Below, piece by piece: positions 16,450-25,543 of a DNA stretch of 64,000 nt. The DNA comes from Aeromicrobium ginsengisoli. GTDB taxonomy: Bacteria > Actinomycetota > Actinomycetes > Propionibacteriales > Nocardioidaceae. The stretch is from the NCBI RefSeq assembly GCF_004134905.2, contig NZ_SDPQ02000004.1, positions 62,001 to 126,000 of the forward strand, in the 5' to 3' direction. Numbering within the stretch: position 1 is the stretch's first letter; each line of letters begins with the position of its first letter. A program made the position numbers and the translations under genes. The notes below the pieces were generated by a model that worked only from the letters and a program-made list of their open reading frames with translations, made no database searches and was not told the DNA's origin.

Positions 16450-17682
16450 ATGACCGACACCGCCATCGACATCGAGGCACTGCGTGCGTCGCACGCGCGC
16501 CAGTACGACCCCTACAGCACGGCGACGATCCAGGAGCACCTCGACGACATCGCCGACCGCCGCGAGAACCTGCCGATGTCCTTCTCGGAGAAAGGCGGCT
16601 TCTGGCTCGCCACGACGTACGACGACATCGCCGGCATGCTGCGGCGCAACAACAAGGGCTTCATCAGCTTCCCGAACATCCCCGACGGGGTCCTCGCCTT
16701 CGGCCAGAAGCGGCAGATCCCGATCGAGCTCGACGGCCCGATTCACGCGCAGTATCGCAAGCTGCTCGACCCCCTGTTCTCGCCGTCGAAGGTCAAGGGC
16801 ATGGAGGAGCAGGTCCGCCAGATCGCGATCGACCTCATCGCCGGCTTCGCCGACAAGGGCGAGGTGGACCTCGTCCCCGAGTTCGCGTTCCCGTTCCCGG
16901 GGACGGTGTTCCTGTCGGTCATGGGGTGGCCCGTCGAGGACGCCGACATGATGAACAAGTGGGTCGGCGCCTTCCTGCACGGCGTGCCCGGTGGCACCGA
17001 GGAGGAGACCCTCGCGGCGCGCGTCGACGCGAGTGAGAAGTCGCGCGCGTACATCCAGGCGATTGTCGACGACCGACGCGCCAACCCGCGCGACGACATC
17101 ACGACCGCGATCGTGCAGGCGGAGTTCGACGGCGAGCCGATCCCGGACGAGGACCTTTCTGACCTGTTCATCCTGCTGATGATGGCCGGCCTCGACACGA
17201 CGGCCAGCGTCATCGCCCAGAGCATGGCGTACTTCGCCAAGAACCCCGCCAAGTGGGATGAGATGTTCGCCGACCCTGACGACATCGACGCCGCGGTCGA
17301 GGAGCTGCTGCGCTGGACGTCGCCAGCTGTGCCGACGCGCAACGTCGCCGACGAGTCGGCCGAGGTCGGTGGCCTCGAACTGCCTAAGGGCGAGCGCATC
17401 CACTGCCCGCTGGCCGCCGCGAATCGCGATCCGAAGTACTACCCGGACCCCGACGAGATCCAGTTCGACCGCGACCCGCATCCGCACCTGACCTTCAGCC
17501 TGGGCACGCACCGGTGCATCGGCGTCCACCTGGCCCGCCAGGAGCTCCGCATCGCATTCGAGGAGCTGCGCCGCGTCATGCCGACGTTCCGGCTCGCCGA
17601 CGGCGTCGAGCCCAAGGAGCACCTGTCGCTTACCTGGGGCGTCGAGGACGTACGCCTGGTCTTCACGCCGCAGGATTCGTAG
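16450..17682 (+). CDS. Cytochrome P450
   Basis: 410 residues. I-helix oxygen-activation motif AGLDTT is near residue 246, ExxR as EELLR near 287, and the haem loop FSLGTHRCIGVHLAR carries the thiolate ligand C356. It has no membrane anchor, as expected for a soluble bacterial class I P450. With its own ferredoxin and an SDR in one operon, it probably hydroxylates a hydrophobic substrate, whose product is then oxidised by the SDR. The substrate (terpenoid, steroid or fatty acid) cannot be assigned from sequence alone. Confidence 0.95.
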   Translation: MTDTAIDIEALRASHARQYDPYSTATIQEHLDDIADRRENLPMSFSEKGGFWLATTYDDIAGMLRRNNKGFISFPNIPDGVLAFGQKRQIPIELDGPIHAQYRKLLDPLFSPSKVKGMEEQVRQIAIDLIAGFADKGEVDLVPEFAFPFPGTVFLSVMGWPVEDADMMNKWVGAFLHGVPGGTEEETLAARVDASEKSRAYIQAIVDDRRANPRDDITTAIVQAEFDGEPIPDEDLSDLFILLMMAGLDTTASVIAQSMAYFAKNPAKWDEMFADPDDIDAAVEELLRWTSPAVPTRNVADESAEVGGLELPKGERIHCPLAAANRDPKYYPDPDEIQFDRDPHPHLTFSLGTHRCIGVHLARQELRIAFEELRRVMPTFRLADGVEPKEHLSLTWGVEDVRLVFTPQDS

Positions 17683-17688
17683 GAACCC

Positions 17689-17726
17689 CGAGGTGTGAGA
17701 CGTGACCCGTCACGTCTCACACCTCG
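17689..17726. terminator. Perfect 18-bp hairpin with 2-base loop
   Basis: CGAGGTGTGAGACGTGAC at 17689-17706 and its exact complement at 17709-17726 flank CC. It starts six bases after the P450 stop and ends 37 bases before the acyl-CoA ligase start. There is no U tract; it may terminate, attenuate or protect the P450 transcript, or bind a protein as a palindrome. Confidence 0.7.
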
Positions 17727-17763
17727 TCATGTTGACCAGCCCGACCAGCACAGGAGCACCGAG

Positions 17764-19413
17764 ATGACGCCCCCCGTCGAGACCCTCGTCGACGAGCCGA
17801 GGAGCTACGGCTTCCTCCAGCTCTGGGACGCGGTCGCCACGTCGATCCCCGACCGTGAGTGCATCGTGCAGGGTGAGCGCCGGCTCACGTGGTCGCAGGT
17901 CGCAGACCGTACGACGCGGCTGGGCTGGTGGCTGACCGGGCTGGGCATCGGCGCCCGTCCGGGGCCCATCGACGACTGGCAGTCGCCCAACGACCTCGTG
18001 GGCCTGCTGATGCGCAACAGCTCCGAGTACCTCGAGGCGAGCCTTGCCGGGTATCGGTCGCGCTGCGCACCGTTCAACGTCAACCACCGCTACCAGGCCG
18101 AAGAGCTCGCGTACCTGCTGACCGACGCGCGCCCGTCGGCCATCGTCTACCACCTCGAGTTCGCCCCCGTACTCGCCGAGGCGGCCCGGGTCGCGGGCGT
18201 CGACCTGCCGCACCTGATTCACGTGCCCGACGCGTCTGGGGAGCAGCCGCTGCCCGGCTCGGTGGCGTACGACGACGCCCTCGCGCAGGCGGTGGAGCCG
18301 ACCGAGCCCGTCGAGCCGAGCCCCGACGACGTCCACGTCCTCTATACCGGTGGCACCACAGGGATGCCCAAGGGCGTCATCTGGCGCCAGCGCGAGCTCG
18401 CCGGACGCACGTGCGGCATCACGGTCAAGTCGCTCGAGGCGGCACACGCCGACGCCCCGCGCCGGGCGTGGCTGCGGGCGTACCCGGCCCCGCCGCTGAT
18501 GCACGGCACCTCGTCGTGGTTCTCTTACGGCGCGTGGTCGCGCGGCGGCACGATCGTCCTGTCGGAGGACCACAGCTTCGATGCCGTGCGGGCGCTCGAG
18601 CTCATGCGCGACGAGAGCGTGGCCCACCTGGCCATCGTGGGCGACGCGTTCGCACAGCCGCTGCTGCGGGCGCTGGCCGACGGTGAGGAGCCGCCGTCGA
18701 CTCTGAAGTACGTCTTCTCCAGCGGTGCCGCACTCGCGTCGACAGCGTGGGCCGAGCTCGACCGATACTTCCCGGGCCTACAGCTCGTCAACGCCCTCGG
18801 GTCGTCCGAGACGGGACCTCAGGCGGTCAAGACCAGCAGCGGTCAGAGCCAGTTCTCGGCCGGGCCCGACACGATCGTGGTCAGCGAGGACTACTCGACC
18901 CTGCTGTCGGCGGACAACCCCGGCACGGGCTGGCTTTCCAACGGCGGCGACATGCCGCGCGGCTACCTCAATGACGAGACCCGCACCGCCGGGACGTTCC
19001 GCGTGATCGAAGGACGTCGCCTGTCGGTGTCGGGCGACCGGGCCGCGGTCGACGAGACCGGCGCCATCACGTTCCTCGGCCGCGAGTCGGGCGTCATCAA
19101 CTCCGGCGGCGAGAAGATCTACGGCGAGGAGGTCGAGCAGGTGCTGCTCTCCCTGCCCGAGGTCGACGAGGCCTTGGTCTTCGGCCGGCCCAGCGAGAAG
19201 TGGGGCCAGGAGGTCGTCGCGCTGCTCGTGTCGAACACCGGCCAGCGCCTCGGTCGTGACGACTTGCGTGCTGCGTGCGGTGACCGGCTCGCCGGCTACA
19301 AGGTGCCCAAGCAGGTGGCGTGGGTCGACGCGATCCGCCGCCACAACAACGGCAAGGCCGACTACGCGTGGGCGCGCGAGACGATCGAGGGGCTGCTCGA
19401 GGTCTCAGCATGA
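17764..19413 (+). CDS. AMP-forming acyl-CoA synthetase (FadD-like)
   Basis: 549 residues from ATG 17764 (GGAG just upstream). AMP-binding P-loop YTGGTTGMPKG is near residue 195; adenylate-site segments NALGSSETG and SVSGDRAAV and the C-terminal hinge/lysine region NNGKADY follow. It activates a carboxylic acid with ATP and CoA. The kinase gene follows with a 4-base overlap and an SDR after that, so the three act on related intermediates. The long N-terminal half and the SSGAALA motif resemble ligases for bulky (terpenoid/steroid side-chain) acids, which is inference. Confidence 0.93.
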   Translation: MTPPVETLVDEPRSYGFLQLWDAVATSIPDRECIVQGERRLTWSQVADRTTRLGWWLTGLGIGARPGPIDDWQSPNDLVGLLMRNSSEYLEASLAGYRSRCAPFNVNHRYQAEELAYLLTDARPSAIVYHLEFAPVLAEAARVAGVDLPHLIHVPDASGEQPLPGSVAYDDALAQAVEPTEPVEPSPDDVHVLYTGGTTGMPKGVIWRQRELAGRTCGITVKSLEAAHADAPRRAWLRAYPAPPLMHGTSSWFSYGAWSRGGTIVLSEDHSFDAVRALELMRDESVAHLAIVGDAFAQPLLRALADGEEPPSTLKYVFSSGAALASTAWAELDRYFPGLQLVNALGSSETGPQAVKTSSGQSQFSAGPDTIVVSEDYSTLLSADNPGTGWLSNGGDMPRGYLNDETRTAGTFRVIEGRRLSVSGDRAAVDETGAITFLGRESGVINSGGEKIYGEEVEQVLLSLPEVDEALVFGRPSEKWGQEVVALLVSNTGQRLGRDDLRAACGDRLAGYKVPKQVAWVDAIRRHNNGKADYAWARETIEGLLEVSA

Positions 19414-20465
19414 CGGCTGAGGCGTCCGCGCCGTCGATCGACGTCACGGCCCTCGGGCCCTGGCTGGACGAGGCGGGTCTGCCCGGTGCGGGCGACGAGC
19501 TGACGATCACGCCGCTCACCGGCGGCGCGTCCAACGAGGTCTACCGGCTCGAGCGCGGGGGCGCTGCGGTGGTGCTGCGCCGCCCGCCCGCCCACGCGGT
19601 CGAGGAGCGCTCGGCGACTATGATGCGCGAGGCACGCGTGCTTGGTGCGCTGGCCGACACCGCGGTGCCGCACGCCCGGCTGCTCGGGTCGTGCGAGGAC
19701 GCCTCGGTGATCGGCTCGGCGTTCTACGTGATGGAGCTCGTCGACGGCTGGTCGCCGATGTCGGCAGGTTCGCGCGGGCCGGTCCCGTTCGACACCGACC
19801 ATGAGGCGCGGGCCGGGCTGGGACGCGAGATCGTCCGTGGCATAGCCGAGCTGGCGTCGGTCGACTGGCGCGCGGCGGGACTCGAGGGCTTTGGACGTCC
19901 CGATGGCTTCCACGACCGGCAGGTGCCGCGGTGGACGTCGTTCCTCGACAAGGTCGCGTTCCGGGACATCCCGGGCCTCGACGCGGCCGGGCGGTGGCTG
20001 ACCACGCACCGTCCCCGCACGTGGGAGCCGGGCATCATTCACGGCGACTACTCGTTCGCCAACGTCATGTTCGGGCACGGCACCCCGCCGCGGCTTGCCG
20101 CGATCGTCGACTGGGAGATGGCCACGATCGGCGACCCGCTGCTCGACCTGGGCTGGCTGCTCATGCGCTGGCCCAGCCCCGACGGACCCCGGCCGACCGG
20201 CTCGTTCGACATGGACGGCATGCCCACGCCTGCCGAGGTGCTCGACCTGTACTCCACGGTGTCGGGGCGTCCCGTCGACGAGATTGACTACTACCTGACC
20301 TTGGCCTGCTTCAAGAACGCGATCGTGCTCGAGGCAGGCTTCGCCCAGTACATGAAGGGCGACGCCGACAACCCCAAGATGGCCCTGTTCGGCGACATGG
20401 TGCTCGAGATGGCCGAGCTGGCCGCCCGGGTCAGTGCTGGGTCGTCGCTGCCCAGCGCGGGCTGA
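19410..20465 (+). CDS. Phosphotransferase family protein, ACAD10/LvaA-like acyl-CoA kinase candidate
   Basis: 351 residues. N-terminal PLTGGASNEVYRL is the nucleotide-binding loop, IIHGDYSFANVMF the catalytic loop near residue 212, and AIVDWEMATIGDPLLDLGW the metal site. This DWEMATIGDP form is typical of the kinase family that includes the N-terminal domain of human ACAD10/11 and bacterial LvaA, which phosphorylate hydroxyacyl-CoAs. Coupling to an acyl-CoA synthetase (ATGA overlap) and closeness to acyl-CoA dehydrogenases support such a role, but it is not proven. Confidence 0.87.
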   Translation: MTAEASAPSIDVTALGPWLDEAGLPGAGDELTITPLTGGASNEVYRLERGGAAVVLRRPPAHAVEERSATMMREARVLGALADTAVPHARLLGSCEDASVIGSAFYVMELVDGWSPMSAGSRGPVPFDTDHEARAGLGREIVRGIAELASVDWRAAGLEGFGRPDGFHDRQVPRWTSFLDKVAFRDIPGLDAAGRWLTTHRPRTWEPGIIHGDYSFANVMFGHGTPPRLAAIVDWEMATIGDPLLDLGWLLMRWPSPDGPRPTGSFDMDGMPTPAEVLDLYSTVSGRPVDEIDYYLTLACFKNAIVLEAGFAQYMKGDADNPKMALFGDMVLEMAELAARVSAGSSLPSAG

Positions 20466-20477
20466 ACGGACCGGTCG

Positions 20478-21281
20478 ATGGCTAACGACGAGGTCCCGTT
20501 CCGGGTGGGTGACGCCCCGGTCATCGACCTCGCCGGGCACGTCTCGGTCGTCACGGGGGGCAACAGCGGCATCGGCCTGGGCATCGCTCGAGGCCTGGTG
20601 CGCGCCGGCGCCGACGTCGCCGTCGTGGGCAGGGACGAGGAGCGCAACACCACAGCCGTGGCCGAGCTCGCCGCCGTGGGCGGAGGCACGGCCTGGGCCT
20701 ACCACTGTGACGTGTCGGACGAGGCCGAGGTGGTGCGGACCATGGCGCAGACGAGGTACGACCTCGGGCCGATCCGGTCGCTGTTCGCCTCGGCCGGCGT
20801 GCCGAGCTCCGGGTCCGCGTTCGTCGACCTGACGCTCGACGACTTCCGTCGCGTCCTCGCGGTCAACCTCGAAGGCGCGTTCCTGTGCTTCCGCGAGGCG
20901 GCGCGGCACATGGTGCACGACGAGGTGTCGGGAAGCCTGGTCGCGATCGCGAGCCTGTCGGCCGTGCACGGGCAGTCCCGCGGCCAGAGCTACTCGGCCA
21001 GCAAGGGCGGTCTCGTGGCGATGGTGCGCGCGTGCGCGGTCGAGCTGGCCCGCGATGGTATCCGCGCCAACGTGATCCTGCCTGGAGCATTCGACACGCC
21101 CATGGCCGCACCGTTCCAGCGCACCGAGGCGTGGGACGCGAAGATCAGGCCGCGCATCCCGCAACGGCGCCCCGGCCACGCCGACGAGGTGGCGGGTGCC
21201 GCGGTGTACCTGGCGTCACAGGCTTCGGCGTACCACACAGGCGACACTCTGGTGATCGATGGCGGCTACTCGGTCTACTGA
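20478..21281 (+). CDS. Short-chain dehydrogenase/reductase (SDR)
   Basis: 267 residues. TGGNSGIGLG, catalytic Ser in IASLSAVHG, YSASKGG and the terminal IDGGYSVY are all present. It begins 12 bases after the kinase and ends the three-gene ligase-kinase-SDR unit. Likely a 3-hydroxyacyl-CoA or alcohol dehydrogenase using NAD(P)H. Its end overlaps by seven bases the end of a decayed MFS gene on the opposite strand. Confidence 0.92.
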   Translation: MANDEVPFRVGDAPVIDLAGHVSVVTGGNSGIGLGIARGLVRAGADVAVVGRDEERNTTAVAELAAVGGGTAWAYHCDVSDEAEVVRTMAQTRYDLGPIRSLFASAGVPSSGSAFVDLTLDDFRRVLAVNLEGAFLCFREAARHMVHDEVSGSLVAIASLSAVHGQSRGQSYSASKGGLVAMVRACAVELARDGIRANVILPGAFDTPMAAPFQRTEAWDAKIRPRIPQRRPGHADEVAGAAVYLASQASAYHTGDTLVIDGGYSVY

Positions 21282-21831
21282 CCCGGCGGGGTCGTGATCG
21301 CAGATGACGCATCCGCGGCGGGTGCCGGGCGTCGGCGGGGGATTGCCACGGCGCACAGCACGACCATCGAGAGCCGATGCCCATCGCGGCGGTCGCCCAC
21401 CCGACGGCGGCGGGCAGGCGACGGATGACCAGCTGGTGGCGCATGATGCTGAGGGAGATCGACATCATCGGCAGCGACATACCATGCAGCACCCGACCGA
21501 CCAGCAGCACCGCGAGGTTCGGGGCGAGGGCGCAGACGACCGAGCCGACGATCAGGAGCCAGATGCAGATGACGAACACGCGACGGTTGCCGAACATGTC
21601 GGCGAGCCGGCCGGCCACGGGGTTGGCGACGGCTCCGGTCAGGAAGAAGCCGGTCGCGACCCACGACGTGCTCGACGGGCTCGTGCCCAGCTCGCCCGGC
21701 AGCACGGGGATGAGGGGGATGACCACGTTGAAGATCATGCACACCAGCAGGCTCGCGCTGGCGGGGGCGGCCACGAGCGCGTGGCGGGGCCGGTCCTCCG
21801 GCGGAGCCGACACGGGCGCGACGGCAGCCAT
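21275..21831 (-). pseudogene. MFS transporter gene with large internal deletion and frameshift
   Basis: From ATG 21831 the frame encodes a clear MFS N-terminus: TM1 (SASLLVCMIFNVVIPLIPVLP), the loop 2-3 signature GRLADMFGNRR, TM3-TM4, and RVLHGMSLPMMS, up to about WATAAMGIGS at ~21370. After this the frame turns into Arg/Pro-rich nonsense. In another frame the remaining bases read LSMVVLCAVAIPRRRPAPA and a short tail with a stop at 21275, which looks like the last membrane segment and tail of an MFS protein. So about two thirds of a ~450-residue transporter is missing and the ends are joined out of frame. Confidence 0.75.
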
Positions 21832-21885
21832 GACATCCTCGCAGCGGGCTGGGCTCACTGTGCCAGCGAACTGCTCTTGCTGTAA

Positions 21886-21899
21886 ATCCTTGCAAAGAT
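21886..21899. promoter_or_regulatory. Palindromic operator copy, perfect consensus (ATCCTTGCAAAGAT)
   Basis: 14 of 14 match to ATCYTTGCAARGAT. It lies between the start of the MFS relic (21831, minus) and the CoA-transferase start (21981, plus), in an AT-rich patch. Confidence 0.8.
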
Positions 21900-21980
21900 G
21901 ACTAGGTTCTGCGAGAGTTGGTGAGTGGTGACGGCGGTATTCCGCGACCACGCTATGACGACATTTGGGAGTGATCGCAC

Positions 21981-24290
21981 GTGAGTGACGCAGCGTCGCG
22001 CGACGACGAGGTCCGCGAGGCCGCACTGGCAGGTGTGAGGGTCGTCGAGATCGCCACCGGGCTGGCTGCGCCAGCCGCCACTCGCCTCCTCGCGGAGGCC
22101 GGGGCCGACGTCGTGAAGGTCGAGTCGCTCGACGGCGACCCCACGCGTGAGCGTCACCCCGCGGCCTTCGCGTCGTGGAACCGCAGCAAACGGTCCGTCG
22201 TCCTGGACGTCGACTCCGCCGACGGACTCGAGGGCGTCCACACCCTGATCGACCTCGCCGACGTGGTCGTGCACGACCTTCCGGCCGCCCGCGCCACGGC
22301 GCTCAGCCTCGACACCGCGTCGGTCACCGAGCGTCATCCGGGCGTCGTCGTGGCGTCCGTCCCCGCCTACCCCGTGGGCCATCCCCGCGCCGACGACGAC
22401 GTTTCCGACTCACTCGTGCAGGCCGCCGAGGGTCTGATGGACGAGCAGCAAGGTCACCGCGAGGGGCCCGTGTTCGTGCGCATCCCGTACTCCAGCTGGT
22501 CGGCTGCCTACCTCCTCGCCGCCGGCACCGTGGCGCGCCTGGTGCAGCGCGAGCGCACCGGTTTGGCGTTGCCCATCTCGACGAGCCTGTTCCAGGGCGC
22601 GCTGTCGGCTGCGGCCCTCTACTGGCAGCGCTGGGAGCGGCTGCCGGAGACGCTGACCCGCCACACGCTGCCCAAGATCGACCCCGACGCCGCACTCAGC
22701 ATCTTCGAGTGCTCCGACCACCGCTGGGTGCAGCTCGCCGGAGCTGTCGGCGGCTGGATCGAGTCGCCGCCGGTGCTCGAGGCCCTGGCGCTGATGGATC
22801 GGGTCGAGCTGTCCGAGATCGGTGTCACCCGCGCCAACCAGGAGCAGTGGAACGAGGTGTTCCGCCAGCACGACAGCGAGTGGTGGAGCGCCGTGCTCGC
22901 CGAGGCCGACGTGCCGTGCATGATCGTTCGCGAGCTGGGGGAGTGCTTCACGTCCGACCAGGCCGCGGTCAACGACTACGTGGTCGAGGTCGACGACGCT
23001 GTCGTGGGCAAGGCCCTGCAGGCCGGCCCGACGGTGCACACCACGCCCCGCAGCGTCGTTCGCTCCGCGGCCCCCGCGCTCGGAGCGTCCACGCTCGACG
23101 ACGTCCGCGCCAGCTGGGCCGTCGCCCCGACGCGTCCGGTCGCACCCACCGCGCTGCCGGCCGACACGCGCCCACTTGCCGGGCTGCGTGGGCTCGACTT
23201 CGGCACGGCGATCGCCGGGCCGTTCGGGGCCCAGTGCCTGTCCGACCTCGGCGTCGACGTCGTCAAGGTCGAGCCACTGCGCGGCGACCGCGGCCGGGTG
23301 CTGACGCAGTTCGCCGGCAGCCACCGCGGCAAGCGCGCCATCGCACTCGATCTCAAGAACCCCGCCTCGCGTCCGATCCTCGACGGCCTGCTCGAGCGCT
23401 GCGACGTCGTGCTGCACAACATGCGCCTCGCCCCGGCCTCGCGCCTCGGCCTCGACGGTCCAGGCCTTCGGGCCACCAACCCGCGCATCGCGTTCAGCCA
23501 CGTCAGCGCCTACGGCCCGGCCGGCAACATGGCCGCGCTGCCCGGGTACGACCCTACCGCCCAGGCGTTCACGGGCTGGGAGCACGCGATCGCTGGCGAG
23601 GGCAACCCGCCCGTGTGGCTGCGCAGCTCGGTGTTCGACGTCCAGGCCGGCCTCGCCAGCGCGTTCGGTGCCGTCGTCTCCCTGTTCCAGCGCGAGCGCA
23701 CCGGGCTGCCCGGCGACGCCGCCACGTCACTGCTCGCCGTCGGCATCACCGCGTCGTCCGAGCTGGTCGTCGACCCCGTGACAGGGCAGGCCAGCGAGAT
23801 CGAGGTGCTCGATGCCGGCCAGCACGGCCTGTCCGACACCCACCGCATCTACCAGCTGGCCGACGGCTGGATCGCCGTCGCCGCCCTGGCGGCCGACGAA
23901 CAGGCCGCGTTTCGCGACGTCGTCGGAGCGGGCGACCCGGCCGACGCGCTGGCAGGACGTTCCGTCGCCGCGACGCTGGCCGCGATGGCCGAGGCGGGCG
24001 TGCCCGCGAGCCCTGTGCGCCTCGACCAGCTCGACGCGTTCCACGACAACCCGGTGCACCACACGCTCGGCGTCAGCCGCACGCTGCAGACCCCTGGCTT
24101 CGGCCAGATCGACCTCGTCGGCGGCTGGTGGGACTTCGGGCCCGCCCCGGCCGACGAGTCGGTGCCGGCTCTCGGCCAGCACACCCACGAGGTCCTGCGC
24201 GAGCTGGGCCTCGACACCGACGCCGTCGAGTCGCTGCTCGCGGACGGCGTCATCGGCGTGGCGCCCCGCGTCCCCACCCTGTCGGACTGA
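21981..24290 (+). CDS. Two-domain family III CoA transferase (CaiB/BaiF type)
   Basis: 769 residues, about twice the usual ~400. Two CaiB-like domains are seen: residues ~15-370 (VRVVEIATGLAAPAATRLLAE, ADVVKVES) and ~395-760 (LRGLDFGTAIAGPFGAQCLSD, VDVVKVEPLRGDRGR). The second contains PGYDPTAQAFTGW, where the family's catalytic Asp lies; in the first the equivalent region reads DSLVQAAEGL, also with an Asp. The start is GTG 21981. It transfers CoA between acyl-CoA and a free acid. A P450 gene follows after 14 bases. Confidence 0.9.
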   Translation: MSDAASRDDEVREAALAGVRVVEIATGLAAPAATRLLAEAGADVVKVESLDGDPTRERHPAAFASWNRSKRSVVLDVDSADGLEGVHTLIDLADVVVHDLPAARATALSLDTASVTERHPGVVVASVPAYPVGHPRADDDVSDSLVQAAEGLMDEQQGHREGPVFVRIPYSSWSAAYLLAAGTVARLVQRERTGLALPISTSLFQGALSAAALYWQRWERLPETLTRHTLPKIDPDAALSIFECSDHRWVQLAGAVGGWIESPPVLEALALMDRVELSEIGVTRANQEQWNEVFRQHDSEWWSAVLAEADVPCMIVRELGECFTSDQAAVNDYVVEVDDAVVGKALQAGPTVHTTPRSVVRSAAPALGASTLDDVRASWAVAPTRPVAPTALPADTRPLAGLRGLDFGTAIAGPFGAQCLSDLGVDVVKVEPLRGDRGRVLTQFAGSHRGKRAIALDLKNPASRPILDGLLERCDVVLHNMRLAPASRLGLDGPGLRATNPRIAFSHVSAYGPAGNMAALPGYDPTAQAFTGWEHAIAGEGNPPVWLRSSVFDVQAGLASAFGAVVSLFQRERTGLPGDAATSLLAVGITASSELVVDPVTGQASEIEVLDAGQHGLSDTHRIYQLADGWIAVAALAADEQAAFRDVVGAGDPADALAGRSVAATLAAMAEAGVPASPVRLDQLDAFHDNPVHHTLGVSRTLQTPGFGQIDLVGGWWDFGPAPADESVPALGQHTHEVLRELGLDTDAVESLLADGVIGVAPRVPTLSD

Positions 24291-24304
24291 AGAGGAGATC
24301 CATC

Positions 24305-25525
24305 GTGTCCAAAGAACCGGTCATCACGTTCGACCACCACTCTGCCGAGTTCGCCCACGACTCGGTGCAGCGCTTCGCCGAGCTGCGGTCGCGGGACGTC
24401 CCGCTGGGCTTCACCGAGAGCCACGAGGGCTTCTGGGTCGCATCGAGCTACGAGCTGGTGCGCGAGATCCTCAGCGACAACGACACGTACACGGTCGAGC
24501 GCAGCGCGGACGGCACCAAGGGCGGGAAGCTCATCCCCACTTCGGCCAAGGCGCCGGCGATCATCCCCGGCATCCTCGACGGCGAGCCGCACGACCGCCT
24601 GCGTCGTCCGCTGCGCTCGCTGTTCGCCAAGCCCAACATCGAGCGCACCGTCGCCCCCGTCGCCAAGCAGCTCGTCAGCGACCTTCTCGACCAGGTCGTG
24701 CCGCTCGAGGAGTTCGACTTCGCGACCGGCTTCAGCTTCAGCCTCACGGTCAACACGATCTTCGAGTTCGTGGGCCTGGCCGAGGTGGAGGACCGGGAGA
24801 AGTTCATCCTGATGCTCGAGGACGCCTTCGCGATCGACCCTGAGATCGGCGCCGATCGTGACGCGCTCGCGGGGTCGACCTCGGTGCAGTTCGCCGCGGC
24901 GTCCGACCTGGTGCGCGACGTCGTGCGGGCGCGCGTGGCCGACCCCACCGAGGACCTCATCTCCAAGATGGCGGCACCCGGCACCGACCTCACCGAGGAC
25001 GACGTCGTGGCGCTGACGCTGTCGATCATCCTCGGTGGTGTCCGTACGACCGCCGCCTCGCTCGACAACATGGTCGAGCACCTCGCGAGCCACCCCGACC
25101 TGCGCGACGAGCTGCGTGAGGACCCGTCGCTCATTCCGTCGGCCGTTGAGGAGATGCTTCGCCTGTTCACAGTGACCCCGCTGGTGGCGCGCACCGTCAC
25201 CACCGAGACGGAGCTCGGCGGCGTCACCCTCCACGTGGGCGACCGCGTCGCCGCGGTGCTGGCGCTCGCCAACCTCGACGAGGACCAGTTCCCCGACCCG
25301 CTCGAGGTCGACACCGACCGCAGCGACGGCATGCACGTGACATTCGGCCTGGCCACGCACTACTGCCTCGGTCTGTGGCTTGCGCGTATGGAGCTGCGCA
25401 TCGCCCTTGAGGGCATCCTCGAGCGTATGCCGTCGTATGAGGTGGTCACCGAGCGGGCGCAGCGGTTCAGCCGGCTCGGGGTCAACAACGGATACGCGCA
25501 CCTGCCGGTCCGCCCCAACGTCTGA
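24305..25525 (+). CDS. Cytochrome P450 with unusual haem-loop residue
   Basis: 406 residues from GTG 24305 with GAGGAG upstream; the much longer open frame from 22175 is a shadow of the CoA transferase gene. ExxR is EEMLR. The I-helix motif is LGGVRTTAA, keeping the Thr pair but with Arg where an acidic residue is usual. The haem loop reads FGLATHYCLGLWLAR with ligand C354; the Gly four residues before Cys in the family pattern F-x-x-G-x-x-x-C-x-G is Ala here. No ferredoxin is adjacent. It probably acts on the same substrate family as the CoA transferase. Confidence 0.93.
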   Translation: MSKEPVITFDHHSAEFAHDSVQRFAELRSRDVPLGFTESHEGFWVASSYELVREILSDNDTYTVERSADGTKGGKLIPTSAKAPAIIPGILDGEPHDRLRRPLRSLFAKPNIERTVAPVAKQLVSDLLDQVVPLEEFDFATGFSFSLTVNTIFEFVGLAEVEDREKFILMLEDAFAIDPEIGADRDALAGSTSVQFAAASDLVRDVVRARVADPTEDLISKMAAPGTDLTEDDVVALTLSIILGGVRTTAASLDNMVEHLASHPDLRDELREDPSLIPSAVEEMLRLFTVTPLVARTVTTETELGGVTLHVGDRVAAVLALANLDEDQFPDPLEVDTDRSDGMHVTFGLATHYCLGLWLARMELRIALEGILERMPSYEVVTERAQRFSRLGVNNGYAHLPVRPNV

Positions 25526-25543
25526 ACCCGGCCCGCGAGGGCG

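Noticed and set aside
22175-24304. Long open frame running into the second P450 gene from 22175
   Set aside because: It is Arg/Pro-rich low-complexity translation antiparallel in frame to the CoA transferase gene; the P450 homology starts only at GTG 24305.
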